From NCBI GenBank assembly GCA_910578255.1, contig CAJTQM010000004.1, positions 22,508 to 86,507 of the forward strand: a stretch of DNA of 64,000 bases, read 5' to 3'. Numbering within the stretch: position 1 is the stretch's first letter; every line of letters begins with the position of its first letter. Source of the stretch: an uncultured Oscillospiraceae bacterium (GTDB taxonomy: Bacteria > Bacillota > Clostridia > Oscillospirales > Ruminococcaceae). Below are positions 53,226 through 61,643 of the stretch, in pieces. Below the pieces are notes generated by a model. That model had not been told where the DNA came from. It searched no databases and worked only from the letters and a program-made list of their open reading frames with translations. Both the position numbers and the translations under genes were made by a program.

Positions 53226-53266
53226 AGGCCGTGGGCGCGAAGGAGCGTCCACGGCCTGTTTTTTAT
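53226..53266 (+). terminator. Terminator after the DUF4349 gene
   Basis: A 9-bp GC-rich stem (53226-53234 with 53249-53257) followed by GTTTTTTAT. Another hairpin, CCGCCT-ATTT-AGGCGG (53193-53208), precedes it. Confidence 0.8.
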
Positions 53267-53304
53267 CGTTTGCCATAGACAAACGATAAAAAATCCTGTA
53301 TGAT
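53262..53304 (+). promoter_or_regulatory. Promoter with an 11-bp inverted repeat over the -35
   Basis: TAGACA (53276-53281), 17 bases, TATGAT (53299-53304) form a sigma-A type promoter for the cyclic-di-GMP enzyme gene. A perfect 11-bp inverted repeat (53262-53272 and 53280-53290) covers the -35 and could be an operator; it also overlaps the T run of the preceding terminator. Confidence 0.55.
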
Positions 53305-53342
53305 TGTTTACAACGAGAAAAACATTCCCTGGGAGTATGCCT

Positions 53343-55406
53343 ATGAAAAGTGAAATCAGAAAGAAACAAAAGGTCCTGATTGCCGACGATTCGGAGATGA
53401 ACCGTTCGATTCTGACCGATATGCTGGGAGAGGATTTCGAAATCATCGAGGCGGTAGACGGCAAGCAGGCAGTTACCATGCTGCAAAAGCATAATTTAGA
53501 ATTTTCTATTCTGCTTTTGGATATTGTCATGCCGGAAATGGATGGTTTTGAAGTGCTGGCAATGATGAACCAGTATCATTGGATTGAAGACGTGCCGGTG
53601 ATTATGATCTCGGCGGAGACTTCACCTTCTTATATCGAGCGGGCGTACGAGTTGGGTGTAACCGATTTTGTCAGCCGCCCCTTCGACGAATTGATTGTCC
53701 GGCGGCGGGTGCTCAATACCATCATGCTTTACGCCAAGCAGAAAAAGCTGGTGGGTCTGGTATCCGACCAGATCTATGAAAAAGAAAAAAACAGCGATCT
53801 GATGGTGAATATCCTCAGCCATATCGTCGAGTTCCGCAATGGAGAGAGCGGGCTGCATGTGCTGCATATTCAGACGATTACCGAAATGCTTTTAAAAAAG
53901 CTGGTACAGATCACCGGTCAATACCGATTGAGCGCTTCGGATATTTCGCTGATCGGAAAAGCCTCCGCGCTGCACGATATTGGAAAAATTGCCATTCCGG
54001 ATGAAGTTCTCAATAAGCCGGGGCGCTTTACCCCAGAAGAGTATGAGCAAATGAAGACCCATGCGGCCATCGGCGCGTCTATGTTGGAGGAACTGCCCTT
54101 CTACGGGGACGAACCGCTGGTGAAAATCGCCTATCAAATCTGCCGCTGGCACCACGAAAGGTATGATGGAAAGGGCTACCCGGATGGGCTGAAGGGGGAA
54201 GAAATCCCCATTGCGGCGCAGATTGTCTCCTTGGCGGATGTGTATGACGCGCTTACCAGCAAGCGGGTTTACAAGGACGCCTATTCCCACGAAAAGGCGA
54301 TACAGATGATTATAAACGGCGAATGCGGTGCGTTTAATCCTGTTTTGCTGGAATGCCTGCAAGCCATTGGGGAGAGTATCCGCTCGGAACTTCAGGTCAA
54401 TTCTCCCAATCAGCACAGCCAGCGGGAGATTCAAAATGTAACGGCGGAAATTCTGCGTCATGAGGAGTTGGGCGTATCGGAACGCACATTGCGTTTATTA
54501 GAGCACGAGCGGACCAAGTTTCAGTTTTTCGCGTCCTTGTCTCAGGAGATTCAGTTTGAGTACACAACACAGCCTCCGATGCTTTCGGTGTACGATTGGG
54601 GCGCGCATCAGCTGGGGTTAAACGAGATTATCATGAATCCTGAAGAGGACGAGAAGTTCATTGAGGTAATCGGAAAGGACAATCTGCACCAGCTGACCGA
54701 AAAGCTACATAAAACAACGCCGGAGAATCCGGTGGCCCAGATTGACTGTGAGATCCAGATTAACGGCAGCCCCCGCTGGAGCCGGATCATCAGCCGGACC
54801 ATGTGGTTTGACGAGGAGAATCCCCAGTGCACCGGCGCCATCGGCAAGGTGGTGGATATCCATGAGGAGCGTTTGCAGATGGCGGCTCTGCGGCATCGTG
54901 CCTCCCACGATCTGCTGACCGGACTTATGAACCACACCTATGCCAGGGAATATATTCAGCAAAGGATTAAGAGCCGTCCGGACGGAAATTTTGCGCTGGT
55001 GATTTTTGATCTGGATCATTTTAAGCAGGCCAACGACAATTATGGTCATTCTTTTGGCGATCAGGTGCTTCAGTATGTGGCGGATAAGCTGAGCCGCAGC
55101 ATCCGTGGAGAGGACGTTGCCGCGCGGGCCGGCGGCGATGAATTTTTGATCTTTTTGGAGTACAAAACGGATTTGGAAGCGGCGATCCAGCGTATTTTCC
55201 GCACGCTGACCGGCGAATTCAACGGATTTCCTATCTCTTTGAGCATGGGAATTGCCACGACCGAGGATGGTGAAAACGAATACGGTGCGCTTTTCCACCG
55301 GGCGGATCAGGCACTTTACGCGGTGAAACGGGGCGGTCGGGGGCACTATCGGTACTACGACGATTCCATTAAGGATACGCTTTCGGTGATCTCGTCAATT
55401 GATTAG
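53343..55406 (+). CDS. Response regulator with HD-GYP and GGDEF domains
   Basis: A 687-residue cytoplasmic protein for cyclic-di-GMP turnover. Receiver domain at about 8-125 with phosphoryl Asp60 (LLLDIVMPEMDG). HD-GYP domain at about 150-345: HDIGK (His211, Asp212), then WHHERYDGKGYPDGLKGEEI, which has the GYP motif and the metal ligands. A PAS-like segment lies at about 400-510. GGDEF domain at about 525-680, with the intact active site GGDEF at 597-601 and an inhibitory site RGED just upstream. Both synthesis and breakdown residues are present. ATG 53343 follows GGGAG by 7 bases. An Hpt gene follows. Confidence 0.92.
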   Translation: MKSEIRKKQKVLIADDSEMNRSILTDMLGEDFEIIEAVDGKQAVTMLQKHNLEFSILLLDIVMPEMDGFEVLAMMNQYHWIEDVPVIMISAETSPSYIERAYELGVTDFVSRPFDELIVRRRVLNTIMLYAKQKKLVGLVSDQIYEKEKNSDLMVNILSHIVEFRNGESGLHVLHIQTITEMLLKKLVQITGQYRLSASDISLIGKASALHDIGKIAIPDEVLNKPGRFTPEEYEQMKTHAAIGASMLEELPFYGDEPLVKIAYQICRWHHERYDGKGYPDGLKGEEIPIAAQIVSLADVYDALTSKRVYKDAYSHEKAIQMIINGECGAFNPVLLECLQAIGESIRSELQVNSPNQHSQREIQNVTAEILRHEELGVSERTLRLLEHERTKFQFFASLSQEIQFEYTTQPPMLSVYDWGAHQLGLNEIIMNPEEDEKFIEVIGKDNLHQLTEKLHKTTPENPVAQIDCEIQINGSPRWSRIISRTMWFDEENPQCTGAIGKVVDIHEERLQMAALRHRASHDLLTGLMNHTYAREYIQQRIKSRPDGNFALVIFDLDHFKQANDNYGHSFGDQVLQYVADKLSRSIRGEDVAARAGGDEFLIFLEYKTDLEAAIQRIFRTLTGEFNGFPISLSMGIATTEDGENEYGALFHRADQALYAVKRGGRGHYRYYDDSIKDTLSVISSID

Positions 55407-55447
55407 AAGGCCGTTGGAACACAAAATGCAGAAAAGGGGAAGATGGG

Positions 55448-55813
55448 ATGACATTACAAGAATGCTATGAGAAGTTTGGCGGCAGCTACGAGGATGTGTC
55501 CGGCCGCCTTCGCAAAGAGGCGCTGATCCGAAAATTTGTGCTGAAATTTTTGGATGATCCCAGCTATGATACGCTTTGCCGGGCAATGGAAAGCAAAAAT
55601 CAGGAGGAGGCGTTTCGCGCGGCCCACACGCTGAAGGGCGTGTGCCAGAATTTGGCGTTTTCCCGGTTATACGAATCCAGCAGGGATTTAACCGAGCAGC
55701 TGCGTTCCGGGCAGGACATGGAAAAAGTAGACGCCGCGCTTTTTGCCCGTTTACAGGAGGATTACCGCCAGACGGCGGATGCCATCCGCCTGCTGGATCC
55801 GGCGGAAGCTTAA
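55448..55813 (+). CDS. Histidine phosphotransfer (Hpt) protein
   Basis: A 121-residue helical protein with an Hpt domain; the phospho-accepting histidine lies in FRAAHTLKGVCQNLAFSRLY. It starts TLQECYEKFGGSYEDVSGRL, common in clostridial Hpt proteins. It lies 41 bp after the REC-HD-GYP-GGDEF gene and probably passes phosphate to or from its receiver domain. The kinase is not in the window. GGGGAAG site before ATG 55448; strong terminator after. Confidence 0.9.
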   Translation: MTLQECYEKFGGSYEDVSGRLRKEALIRKFVLKFLDDPSYDTLCRAMESKNQEEAFRAAHTLKGVCQNLAFSRLYESSRDLTEQLRSGQDMEKVDAALFARLQEDYRQTADAIRLLDPAEA

Positions 55814-55892
55814 AATGGGCAGACCGGTTTTTTGTATAGATCACAACAAAAAGGCACCGGGGTCGAATGATGAGGCGCCATAACGAAGGGTT

Positions 55893-55932
55893 AAAAATCG
55901 AGGCAGAGTCAACAGACTCTGCCTCGATTTTT
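55893..55932. terminator. Strong terminator after the Hpt gene
   Basis: A perfect 17-bp stem (55893-55909 with 55916-55932), 6-base loop, A run on the left and T run on the right, so it could act both ways. Confidence 0.9.
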
Positions 55933-55962
55933 GCTATATATTACTTGCCTGAAAGAACGTAA

Positions 55963-56008
55963 CCCACTACGACACTTTCGGACAGAGTCCGAAAAGATGT
56001 CATGTGGG
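55963..56008. repeat. Imperfect palindromic element
   Basis: CCCAC/GTGGG at the ends, GACA/TGTC and a central TTTCGGA-CAGAG-TCCGAAA form a nested hairpin of 46 bases. It lies between the Hpt terminator and the low-GC DUF3795 gene. It has no T run, so a repetitive intergenic element is as likely as a terminator. Confidence 0.45.
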
Positions 56009-56017
56009 AGATTTTGT

Positions 56018-56401
56018 TCATTTTGTTCGTCTAAGCAAATTCAGAACTTCGTTTTCATTTGGCAAATCATAGTCGCCCAGAATACCCGATCTATGATAAA
56101 CGATTCCGTCTTTTTCGTTTTGCTCTAAGTAACCGATGAATTCTTTCATTCCATCTTCTTTGATGCACTGAACAAACGCCCGTATTTTTATTTTATCAGG
56201 CGCAAGCATATCCCTATCACAAGGAAAATCAGAGCATTCCCAGCAGCCGTTTATACCTTTGGCTGTACAACACGTATACTGGTAACAACCTTGTGGGGAC
56301 AATCTTTTCCCGCAATTGTTTTCTGATTTGCAGCTGCATTTCCCGTCGGAACAACAAAAACTACAAACCAATCCGCAATATGCAATTGCGTTCTCAGTCA
56401 T
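56018..56401 (-). CDS. DUF3795 cysteine-rich protein
   Basis: A 127-residue protein with the DUF3795 pattern: AYCGLVCSFC near the start, then CSCKSENNC, and GCYQYTCCTAKGINGCWECS followed by FPCDRDML. The many cysteines suggest zinc or an iron-sulfur cluster. The C-terminal half is an ordinary helical region (AFVQCIKEDGMKEFIGYLEQ). Function unknown. The DNA is visibly poorer in G+C than all neighbours, and an odd hairpin lies just beyond its end, which hints at recent acquisition. Confidence 0.85.
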   Translation of the reverse strand: MTENAIAYCGLVCSFCCSDGKCSCKSENNCGKRLSPQGCYQYTCCTAKGINGCWECSDFPCDRDMLAPDKIKIRAFVQCIKEDGMKEFIGYLEQNEKDGIVYHRSGILGDYDLPNENEVLNLLRRTK

Positions 56402-56474
56402 ATGCCTATCTCCAATTCTAAATAATCTTTCGTTATCCCACCTTGGCTAAATGTCCTGTGCCTTTGTGCAATTG

Positions 56475-57245
56475 CTAAAGGGAAGAAACGGTATCGAAAA
56501 TCAGCTTGACCACCAAAAGTCCCATAGCGGCCAGCAGCACCGGGCGGATAAATTTTCCGCCGATTTTAATGGCCATCCGGGTGCCGATGTAGTTGCCGAG
56601 AATAGAGCAGGCCGCCGCCGGAATCCCCAGCAAAAACAGGACGTTTCCATGGTAGATATAGGTGATAAGACTGCCGACGTTAGAAGCGAGGTTTACAAGC
56701 TTGGCGTTGCCGCTGGCGCGGATTAAGGAGTATCCCAGCAAGGAGGTGAAGGCCAGCACCATAAACGTGCCGGTACCGGGACCGAAAAAGCCGTCGTAGG
56801 CGCCGATAACCAGACCGATGACGGCGCTGAGCAGATACAGCTTTTTCCCGGTGACCTCCTCTTTTTCCGTTTTACCAATGTTTCGGTTGAGAATCATAAA
56901 AACCGCGATCACCGGCAGCAAAATCGTGGTGCAGAATTGAAGGGTCTGGGGGGAGAGCATGACCACCAGCCGCGCGCCGAACCAGGAGCCGATTAGGGAC
57001 ATGGCGGCGCAGACAAATCCGGGCTTCCAGTGGATAAAGCCGCCGCGGCCGTAGTTAAAGGTGGCGATGGCGGTGCCGAAGCTGTTGCCGAATTTATTGG
57101 TGGCATAGGCCATATGGATGGGAACGCCAGCAAACAGATAGGCCGGCAACGTAATAATCCCGCCGCCACCTGCTACCGCATCCATAAATCCGCCTAAAAA
57201 GACCAGCGGGCAGACAATCGCAAAGGTTTGCCAACTAAGTTCCAT
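56475..57245 (-). CDS. TSUP family transporter (TauE/SafE)
   Basis: A 256-residue membrane protein with about eight helices. The family repeats are visible: FLGGFMDAVAGGGGIITLPA near the N-terminus and GLVIGAYDGFFGPGTGTFMV in the second half. Members export sulfite, sulfoacetate or related organic anions; the substrate here cannot be told. ATG 57245 is preferred over TTG 57260, since the GGGGG ribosome site overlaps the latter. Divergent from the SpoVB-like gene. Confidence 0.92.
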   Translation of the reverse strand: MELSWQTFAIVCPLVFLGGFMDAVAGGGGIITLPAYLFAGVPIHMAYATNKFGNSFGTAIATFNYGRGGFIHWKPGFVCAAMSLIGSWFGARLVVMLSPQTLQFCTTILLPVIAVFMILNRNIGKTEKEEVTGKKLYLLSAVIGLVIGAYDGFFGPGTGTFMVLAFTSLLGYSLIRASGNAKLVNLASNVGSLITYIYHGNVLFLLGIPAAACSILGNYIGTRMAIKIGGKFIRPVLLAAMGLLVVKLIFDTVSSL

Positions 57246-57462
57246 CGAAAATACCCCCAACAGGATTCCGGCAGTCCGGCGGCCGTAGGCTTTTGACCGG
57301 ACAGGGACCTTTTTTGCGTTTTTGACAGGGACCGGTTTTTCCTTATTTCTACAAAAGCCGCTTTTATCTTACGCCCTGAGACGGCGCTTGTCAATGAAAA
57401 AAGAAAGGGCAAGTCTTAAATTTCGATTGCTTTCATAAACTGGCTGTATGGAGGGTCACTTT

Positions 57463-59004
57463 ATGAAAATTGGGAAACAGTCGGTTTTTTATAACGCTTT
57501 TTTTCTGTGCCTTTCGTCTATCGGGCTACAGCTGATCGGATTTTTGTACCGAATCGGCTTAAGCCGGTTTGGCGGCGCTCAGGTTATGGGAATGTATCAG
57601 CTGATTATGCCCGCCTATTCGGTGATTATGTCCTTTACCATGTCCGGGCTTACCTTAGCGGTTTCGCGGCTGTGCGCCCAATATCAGGCGGCAAAAGACG
57701 CCGCCGGCGTACGGGGAACCGTTCGGTTTGCCCAGCTGGTGTTTTTGTGTCTGTTCGCCTGCGCCGCCATACCGGTTTGTCTGTTTCCGGATTTTCTTGC
57801 GGGAGTGGTGCTGGGGGAAAAAAAGATCAAGGGGGCGCTGCTACTGCTTTTGCCCTGTCTGTTTTTAACAGGATTTGAAAACATCTTTAAATCCTGCTTT
57901 CACGGGATCAAATATATCCTGCCGCCGATTGTGTCGGAGTTGACCGAACAGCTGGTCCGCACCATCGCGGGACTGGGACTGCTGCTGCTTTTGTGCCCGT
58001 CCGACCCGGGGGCCGCCACCGCCATGATCGTTTTGGGAATGGTCATCAGCGAAGTGTTCAGCGTTGTGATTTTGCTGCTGTTTTACAAAAAGGCCGGCCG
58101 CTCCCTTTTGCCCCGGCGGTTAGGCGGCGCAAAAATCCCCAAGGGAATGTTTCGAAAGGTGGCAGCCATCGCCGTACCGGTTTCCTCGGCGGGACTGCTC
58201 AACAATTTTTTGTCCAGCGCCACCACCGTTTTAATCCCCAATCGGCTGATTGCGGCTGGGGCCTCCGCCCAGGAAGCCATGTCCAGCTTTGGGGTGATGG
58301 TTGGAATGACCATGCCGCTTTTAATGCTGCCCACCGCCTTTATCCATCCGCTGAACACCGTGCTGCTGCCGCGATTTTCCCAGTACAGCGCAAAAGGCAG
58401 CGAGGCCCAGACCCGGCGAAAGGCGGGAAAGGCGATTCAGGTCACCGGCATACTGACCGCGGCGTCTTTGGCGGTGATGCTGCCGGTGGGAAAGCCGCTG
58501 GCTCAGCTGATTTACAAAAATCCCCTGGCGGGAGAACACCTGCTTTCTTTGTCCGCGGCGGCGGCTTTGACCTTTTACCATATTACCACCGGCAGCATAC
58601 TCAACGGCATCGGTATGCAAAAGCAGGCTTCTATCAGCATTGTGGTCACCGGGATCAGCGAAATCGTCTTCACCTGGATGACGGTTGGCACAATGGGAAT
58701 CGGCGGCTATGCCCTGGCCTGTATCGGCAGCGAACTGGCGGGGGTGGCGATGAATTTTTACTGGGTCATCCGGGGGGCGAAAATAAAAATCCAATGGAAA
58801 AACTGGTTTGTCACCCCGCTTCTTTCTGGCGCGGCGGCGGGCTTTGCGGCCAGACTGCTGCTGACTTTTCTCTCGCAGAGCGGATTGCCGTCCGTTTGGC
58901 CCGTTTTGGCCAGCGTGCTTTTTGCGTTTACCATTTTTCTGTTGTGCCTGTCCTTTTTAGGCATTCGTTTTTCCCAGTATCTGAAAACGCTTTTTGCCCA
59001 TTGA
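57463..59004 (+). CDS. SpoVB-like polysaccharide/lipid flippase
   Basis: A 513-residue protein of the MVF/MOP superfamily with about 12-14 membrane helices. KQSVFYNAFFLCLSSIGLQL, then RIGLSRFGGAQVMGMYQLIM and GLTLAVSRLCAQYQAA are typical of SpoVB (stage V sporulation protein B). Such proteins move lipid-linked precursors across the membrane during cortex formation. The presence suggests a spore-forming ancestry. ATG 57463 follows GGAGGG by 7 bases. A paralogue used for other wall polymers is an alternative. Confidence 0.88.
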   Translation: MKIGKQSVFYNAFFLCLSSIGLQLIGFLYRIGLSRFGGAQVMGMYQLIMPAYSVIMSFTMSGLTLAVSRLCAQYQAAKDAAGVRGTVRFAQLVFLCLFACAAIPVCLFPDFLAGVVLGEKKIKGALLLLLPCLFLTGFENIFKSCFHGIKYILPPIVSELTEQLVRTIAGLGLLLLLCPSDPGAATAMIVLGMVISEVFSVVILLLFYKKAGRSLLPRRLGGAKIPKGMFRKVAAIAVPVSSAGLLNNFLSSATTVLIPNRLIAAGASAQEAMSSFGVMVGMTMPLLMLPTAFIHPLNTVLLPRFSQYSAKGSEAQTRRKAGKAIQVTGILTAASLAVMLPVGKPLAQLIYKNPLAGEHLLSLSAAAALTFYHITTGSILNGIGMQKQASISIVVTGISEIVFTWMTVGTMGIGGYALACIGSELAGVAMNFYWVIRGAKIKIQWKNWFVTPLLSGAAAGFAARLLLTFLSQSGLPSVWPVLASVLFAFTIFLLCLSFLGIRFSQYLKTLFAH

Positions 59005-59029
59005 CAGGGATTCACGGCCGGCTCATTTG

Positions 59030-59038
59030 TGCTATAAT
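59030..59038 (+). promoter_or_regulatory. Extended -10 promoter of the radical SAM gene
   Basis: TGCTATAAT, an extended -10, with only a weak TTCACG about 16 bases upstream. It lies about 50 bases before the start at 59089. Confidence 0.55.
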
Positions 59039-59088
59039 CCTTTATAGTAAACTTATATACCCGTTTCATTTTAAGGAGGATGTTTAAA

Positions 59089-60027
59089 ATGGCGGCTTGT
59101 TATGACTGCCCCCGGCGCTGCGGGGTAAACCGCCCTGTTTCCTGTGAACAAGAGGGAGAAACCGGCGTTTGCGCCATGCCCCTTACCCCGGTGATCGCCC
59201 GGGCGGCGCTGCATTTTGGCGAAGAGCCCTGTATCAGCGGCTTTGGAGGCTCTGGCGCCGTATTCTTTAGCGGCTGCTCGCTGCGGTGTGTCTTCTGCCA
59301 GAATTACGCGATCAGCGCGGAGAATTTCGGCCGTCCGGTCAGTGTAGAACGGCTGCGGCAGATTTACGGCGAATTGATCGCCCAGGGAGCCCACAACATC
59401 AATCTGGTCAATCCGACCCATTTTGTACGGGCGGTTGCCCAATCGCTGAAAAAGCCGCTGCCGGTTCCGGTGGTCTACAACTGCGGCGGCTATGAATCGG
59501 TGGAATCACTGCGCCTTTTAGAGGGAAAGGTGCAGATTTATCTGCCGGATTTAAAATATGCCGACAACCGTCTGGCGGCCCGGTATTCCGGCGCGCCGGA
59601 TTATTTCGAGCGGGCCTGCGCCGCCATTTTGGAGATGGTGCGCCAGACCGGTCCCTATCAGCTGGACGAAGACGGGTTGCTTCGCCGCGGCGTTTTAATC
59701 CGCCATCTGATTCTGCCGGGGGAAACCGGGAACAGCAAGCGGGTGATCGACTGGATTGCGGACACCTTTTCCCCCGGGATGGTTTTATTTAGTCTGATGA
59801 GCCAATACGTTCCCTGTGGCCGGGCGGTGGATTTTCCCGGTCTAAACCGAACGCTGTATCAAAAGGAATATGACGAGGTGGAGGGGTATCTGTTTTCCCA
59901 GGGAATCGAGGACGGCTTTTTGCAGGAATTGTCCTCCGCTCAAAGCAGCTATATCCCTGCGTTTGACCTGACCGGCGTGCTTGCGAAGGAAGAAAAGGCC
60001 GCGCCGGAGGATCGGGACAGACAATAA
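59089..60027 (+). CDS. Radical SAM protein, PflA-like (COG1313 type)
   Basis: A 312-residue enzyme. The radical SAM cluster motif is SGCSLRCVFCQN (Cys63, Cys67, Cys70). Four extra cysteines at the start (CYDCPRRCGVNR and the later VSC) may bind a second cluster. VNPTHFVRAVAQSLKK, PVVYNCGGYESVESLRLLEG and LPDLKYADNRLAARYS are typical of the putative pyruvate formate-lyase activating family, whose real substrate is mostly unknown. ATG 59089 has AAGGAGG with a 9-base spacer. No partner glycyl-radical enzyme is nearby. Confidence 0.85.
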   Translation: MAACYDCPRRCGVNRPVSCEQEGETGVCAMPLTPVIARAALHFGEEPCISGFGGSGAVFFSGCSLRCVFCQNYAISAENFGRPVSVERLRQIYGELIAQGAHNINLVNPTHFVRAVAQSLKKPLPVPVVYNCGGYESVESLRLLEGKVQIYLPDLKYADNRLAARYSGAPDYFERACAAILEMVRQTGPYQLDEDGLLRRGVLIRHLILPGETGNSKRVIDWIADTFSPGMVLFSLMSQYVPCGRAVDFPGLNRTLYQKEYDEVEGYLFSQGIEDGFLQELSSAQSSYIPAFDLTGVLAKEEKAAPEDRDRQ

Positions 60028-60064
60028 AACCAGGCCGTCCTCCCTGTAGAAGACAGCCTGGTTT
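60027..60064. terminator. Shared terminator between convergent genes
   Basis: AAACCAGGC (60027-60035) pairs with GCCTGGTTT (60056-60064), with an inner GTC/GAC. The T run is short. Confidence 0.6.
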
Positions 60065-60096
60065 GGGCCGGGATCGGATTCGATGAAAAGGATGGA

Positions 60097-61227
60097 TCAA
60101 TCGTCTAAAAACAGATGCTCTTTATTGTGGATATAAACGCTCAGCGCAAGGCCGATTCCCATATAAAGGGTGGTTACGGAGGTTCCGCCGTAGCTAAAAA
60201 AGGGAAGGGTCACGCCGATCACCGGCAGGATGCTTATATTCATGCCGATGTTGACAATGCTCTGGAAGGCGATGGTGGCGAAAACGCCCACGCAGATAAA
60301 GCCGCCCAGCAGGTCGTTGGCTTTGCGCGAAAAGCCCAGCAGCCGCACACAGATCAAAAACAAAAGAAGAATCACCGACATACAGCCCACAAAGCCCAGG
60401 GATTGACCGATAAAGGAAAAAATAAAATCGTTATGGATTTCCGGCACATACACATGCTCGCCGATAAACAGTCCCTCGCCGAAACTGCCGCCGGACCCAA
60501 TGGCGATCTTGGCGTTATACTGTTGGTATAAAATCCCGTTTGTATCAAGATCCGGAATGAACAGCGCCAGTATACGAAGTTTTTGGTCGCTGCTTAATAG
60601 ATACAGCCAGGCCAGCGGCGCGGCGATGATCAGGGCTGAACCTGCGATGACGATATAGCGCCACTGGATACCCGCGGAAAAAAGCATGGACAAAAAGATA
60701 AAAAGAAAGATCAGCGCGGTGCCGTCGTCCCCCTGCAAATGGATGAGCAGGCAGGGGATGGCGCCGTGGATACACAGAAAAACCAGGTGTTTTAACTCCT
60801 TGATTCCGTCGCCCACCTTTTCCAGGTGCAGCGCAAAGGTCAAAATAAAGGCGATCTTCAAAAGTTCCGACGGTTGAAAGTTGATTCCTACAAAGGGAAT
60901 GGGAAGCCATGCTTTGTCATCCACCGATTCCACCCGCTGTTCGCCGAAGAAATAGGTCAAAATGACAAGGCCGATACAGACCGGATAATAAAGCTTCCAA
61001 AGCTTGGACAAAAAGCGATAGTCAAAGCTTGAGATGATCATGGCGGCGGCAAGACCCAAAAGCGAGGTGATGATCTGCATCTGGACCGCGCGGATCGTAG
61101 CCATGCCGGAATTGTGGATGCCGCACATCAGCAAAACGCTGACGGCAGAACAGATAAAGCATAAAAGAAGGAGGATTTTATCCGTCTCTTTAAAATAGCG
61201 GATAAGGCTGCGCCAAATTTTTTTCAC
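60097..61227 (-). CDS. rodA: RodA/FtsW family peptidoglycan polymerase
   Basis: A 376-residue SEDS protein with about ten membrane helices. It polymerises glycan strands together with a class B penicillin-binding protein. Visible family segments: FVGINFQPSELLKIAFILTF, QGDDGTALIFLFIFLSMLFS and GVTLPFFSYGGTSVTTLYMG. The end (GIGLALSVYIHNKEHLFLDD) and single-copy context suggest RodA rather than FtsW or SpoVE, but this is not certain. GTG 61227 (MKKIWRSLIRYF) follows AAGGAGC by 7 bases; a longer in-frame start would cover the promoter. Confidence 0.88.
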   Translation of the reverse strand: MKKIWRSLIRYFKETDKILLLLCFICSAVSVLLMCGIHNSGMATIRAVQMQIITSLLGLAAAMIISSFDYRFLSKLWKLYYPVCIGLVILTYFFGEQRVESVDDKAWLPIPFVGINFQPSELLKIAFILTFALHLEKVGDGIKELKHLVFLCIHGAIPCLLIHLQGDDGTALIFLFIFLSMLFSAGIQWRYIVIAGSALIIAAPLAWLYLLSSDQKLRILALFIPDLDTNGILYQQYNAKIAIGSGGSFGEGLFIGEHVYVPEIHNDFIFSFIGQSLGFVGCMSVILLLFLICVRLLGFSRKANDLLGGFICVGVFATIAFQSIVNIGMNISILPVIGVTLPFFSYGGTSVTTLYMGIGLALSVYIHNKEHLFLDD

Positions 61228-61321
61228 TTTCTTGCTCCTTTTTATTAGGAAAGGTTTTGCATATCTATAAAACGAAAACCATCGGGAATTTGTTGCAAAA
61301 AAGATGCGGTAGAATGCCCTT

Positions 61322-61350
61322 AGTATACCACAAGTTTTGCCCGAAACCAA
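61322..61350 (-). promoter_or_regulatory. Promoter of rodA
   Basis: On the minus strand TTGGTT (61345-61350), 17 bases, TATACT (61322-61327), about 95 bases before the GTG start. Confidence 0.6.
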
Positions 61351-61367
61351 CGGAATCGGAAAAAGAA

Positions 61368-61397
61368 TTGAAGTCTTTATAAAAAATATGGTATAAT
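61368..61397 (+). promoter_or_regulatory. Possible promoter of fhs
   Basis: TTGAAG (61368-61373), 18 bases, TATAAT (61392-61397). The -10 is part of a repeated GGTATAAT unit, so chance is not excluded. The leader would be about 240 bases. Confidence 0.45.
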
Positions 61398-61527
61398 AGC
61401 GGCAAAGCCGTTATTATACCTAGATTTCGATGGCCGCCCTACGGGCTGGCCCATTATACCATGGTCGGCTTCGCCTTCATGGTATAATAACGACAAAGCT
61501 GTTGTTGGCCGGATTCTTATGGCCGGT
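61388..61527 (+). repeat. Imperfect hairpin-bearing repeats upstream of fhs
   Basis: A 14-bp inverted repeat (61390-61403 with 61407-61420, one mismatch) recurs in degenerate form about 91 bases later (from 61479). Between them ATTATACCATG (61453-61463) is inverted as CATGGTATAAT (61478-61488). Both copies continue to ATGGCCG. Confidence 0.6.
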
Positions 61528-61643
61528 GTGCTGCTTTTGCGGTACGGCCGGAACAAAACGGCAGCGATACTCTATGTCAGCCGGTGTATGCCCTGCTGTC
61601 CCAGCGGCGGTATGCGGCAGAAAAAAGGAAAGGTGAGAAAAAC

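Noticed and set aside
57400-57460. Sporulation (sigma-E) promoter before the SpoVB-like gene
   Set aside because: CATAAACT is only loosely like a sigma-E -10 and no properly spaced -35 was seen.
59001-59038. TTGACA (59001) as the -35 for the TATAAT at 59033
   Set aside because: The spacing is 26 bases; an extended -10 promoter is the better reading.
57993-59087. 364-codon frame in another phase of the SpoVB-like gene
   Set aside because: Glycine/arginine-rich shadow translation without recognisable motifs; the overlapping frame encodes a clear membrane protein.
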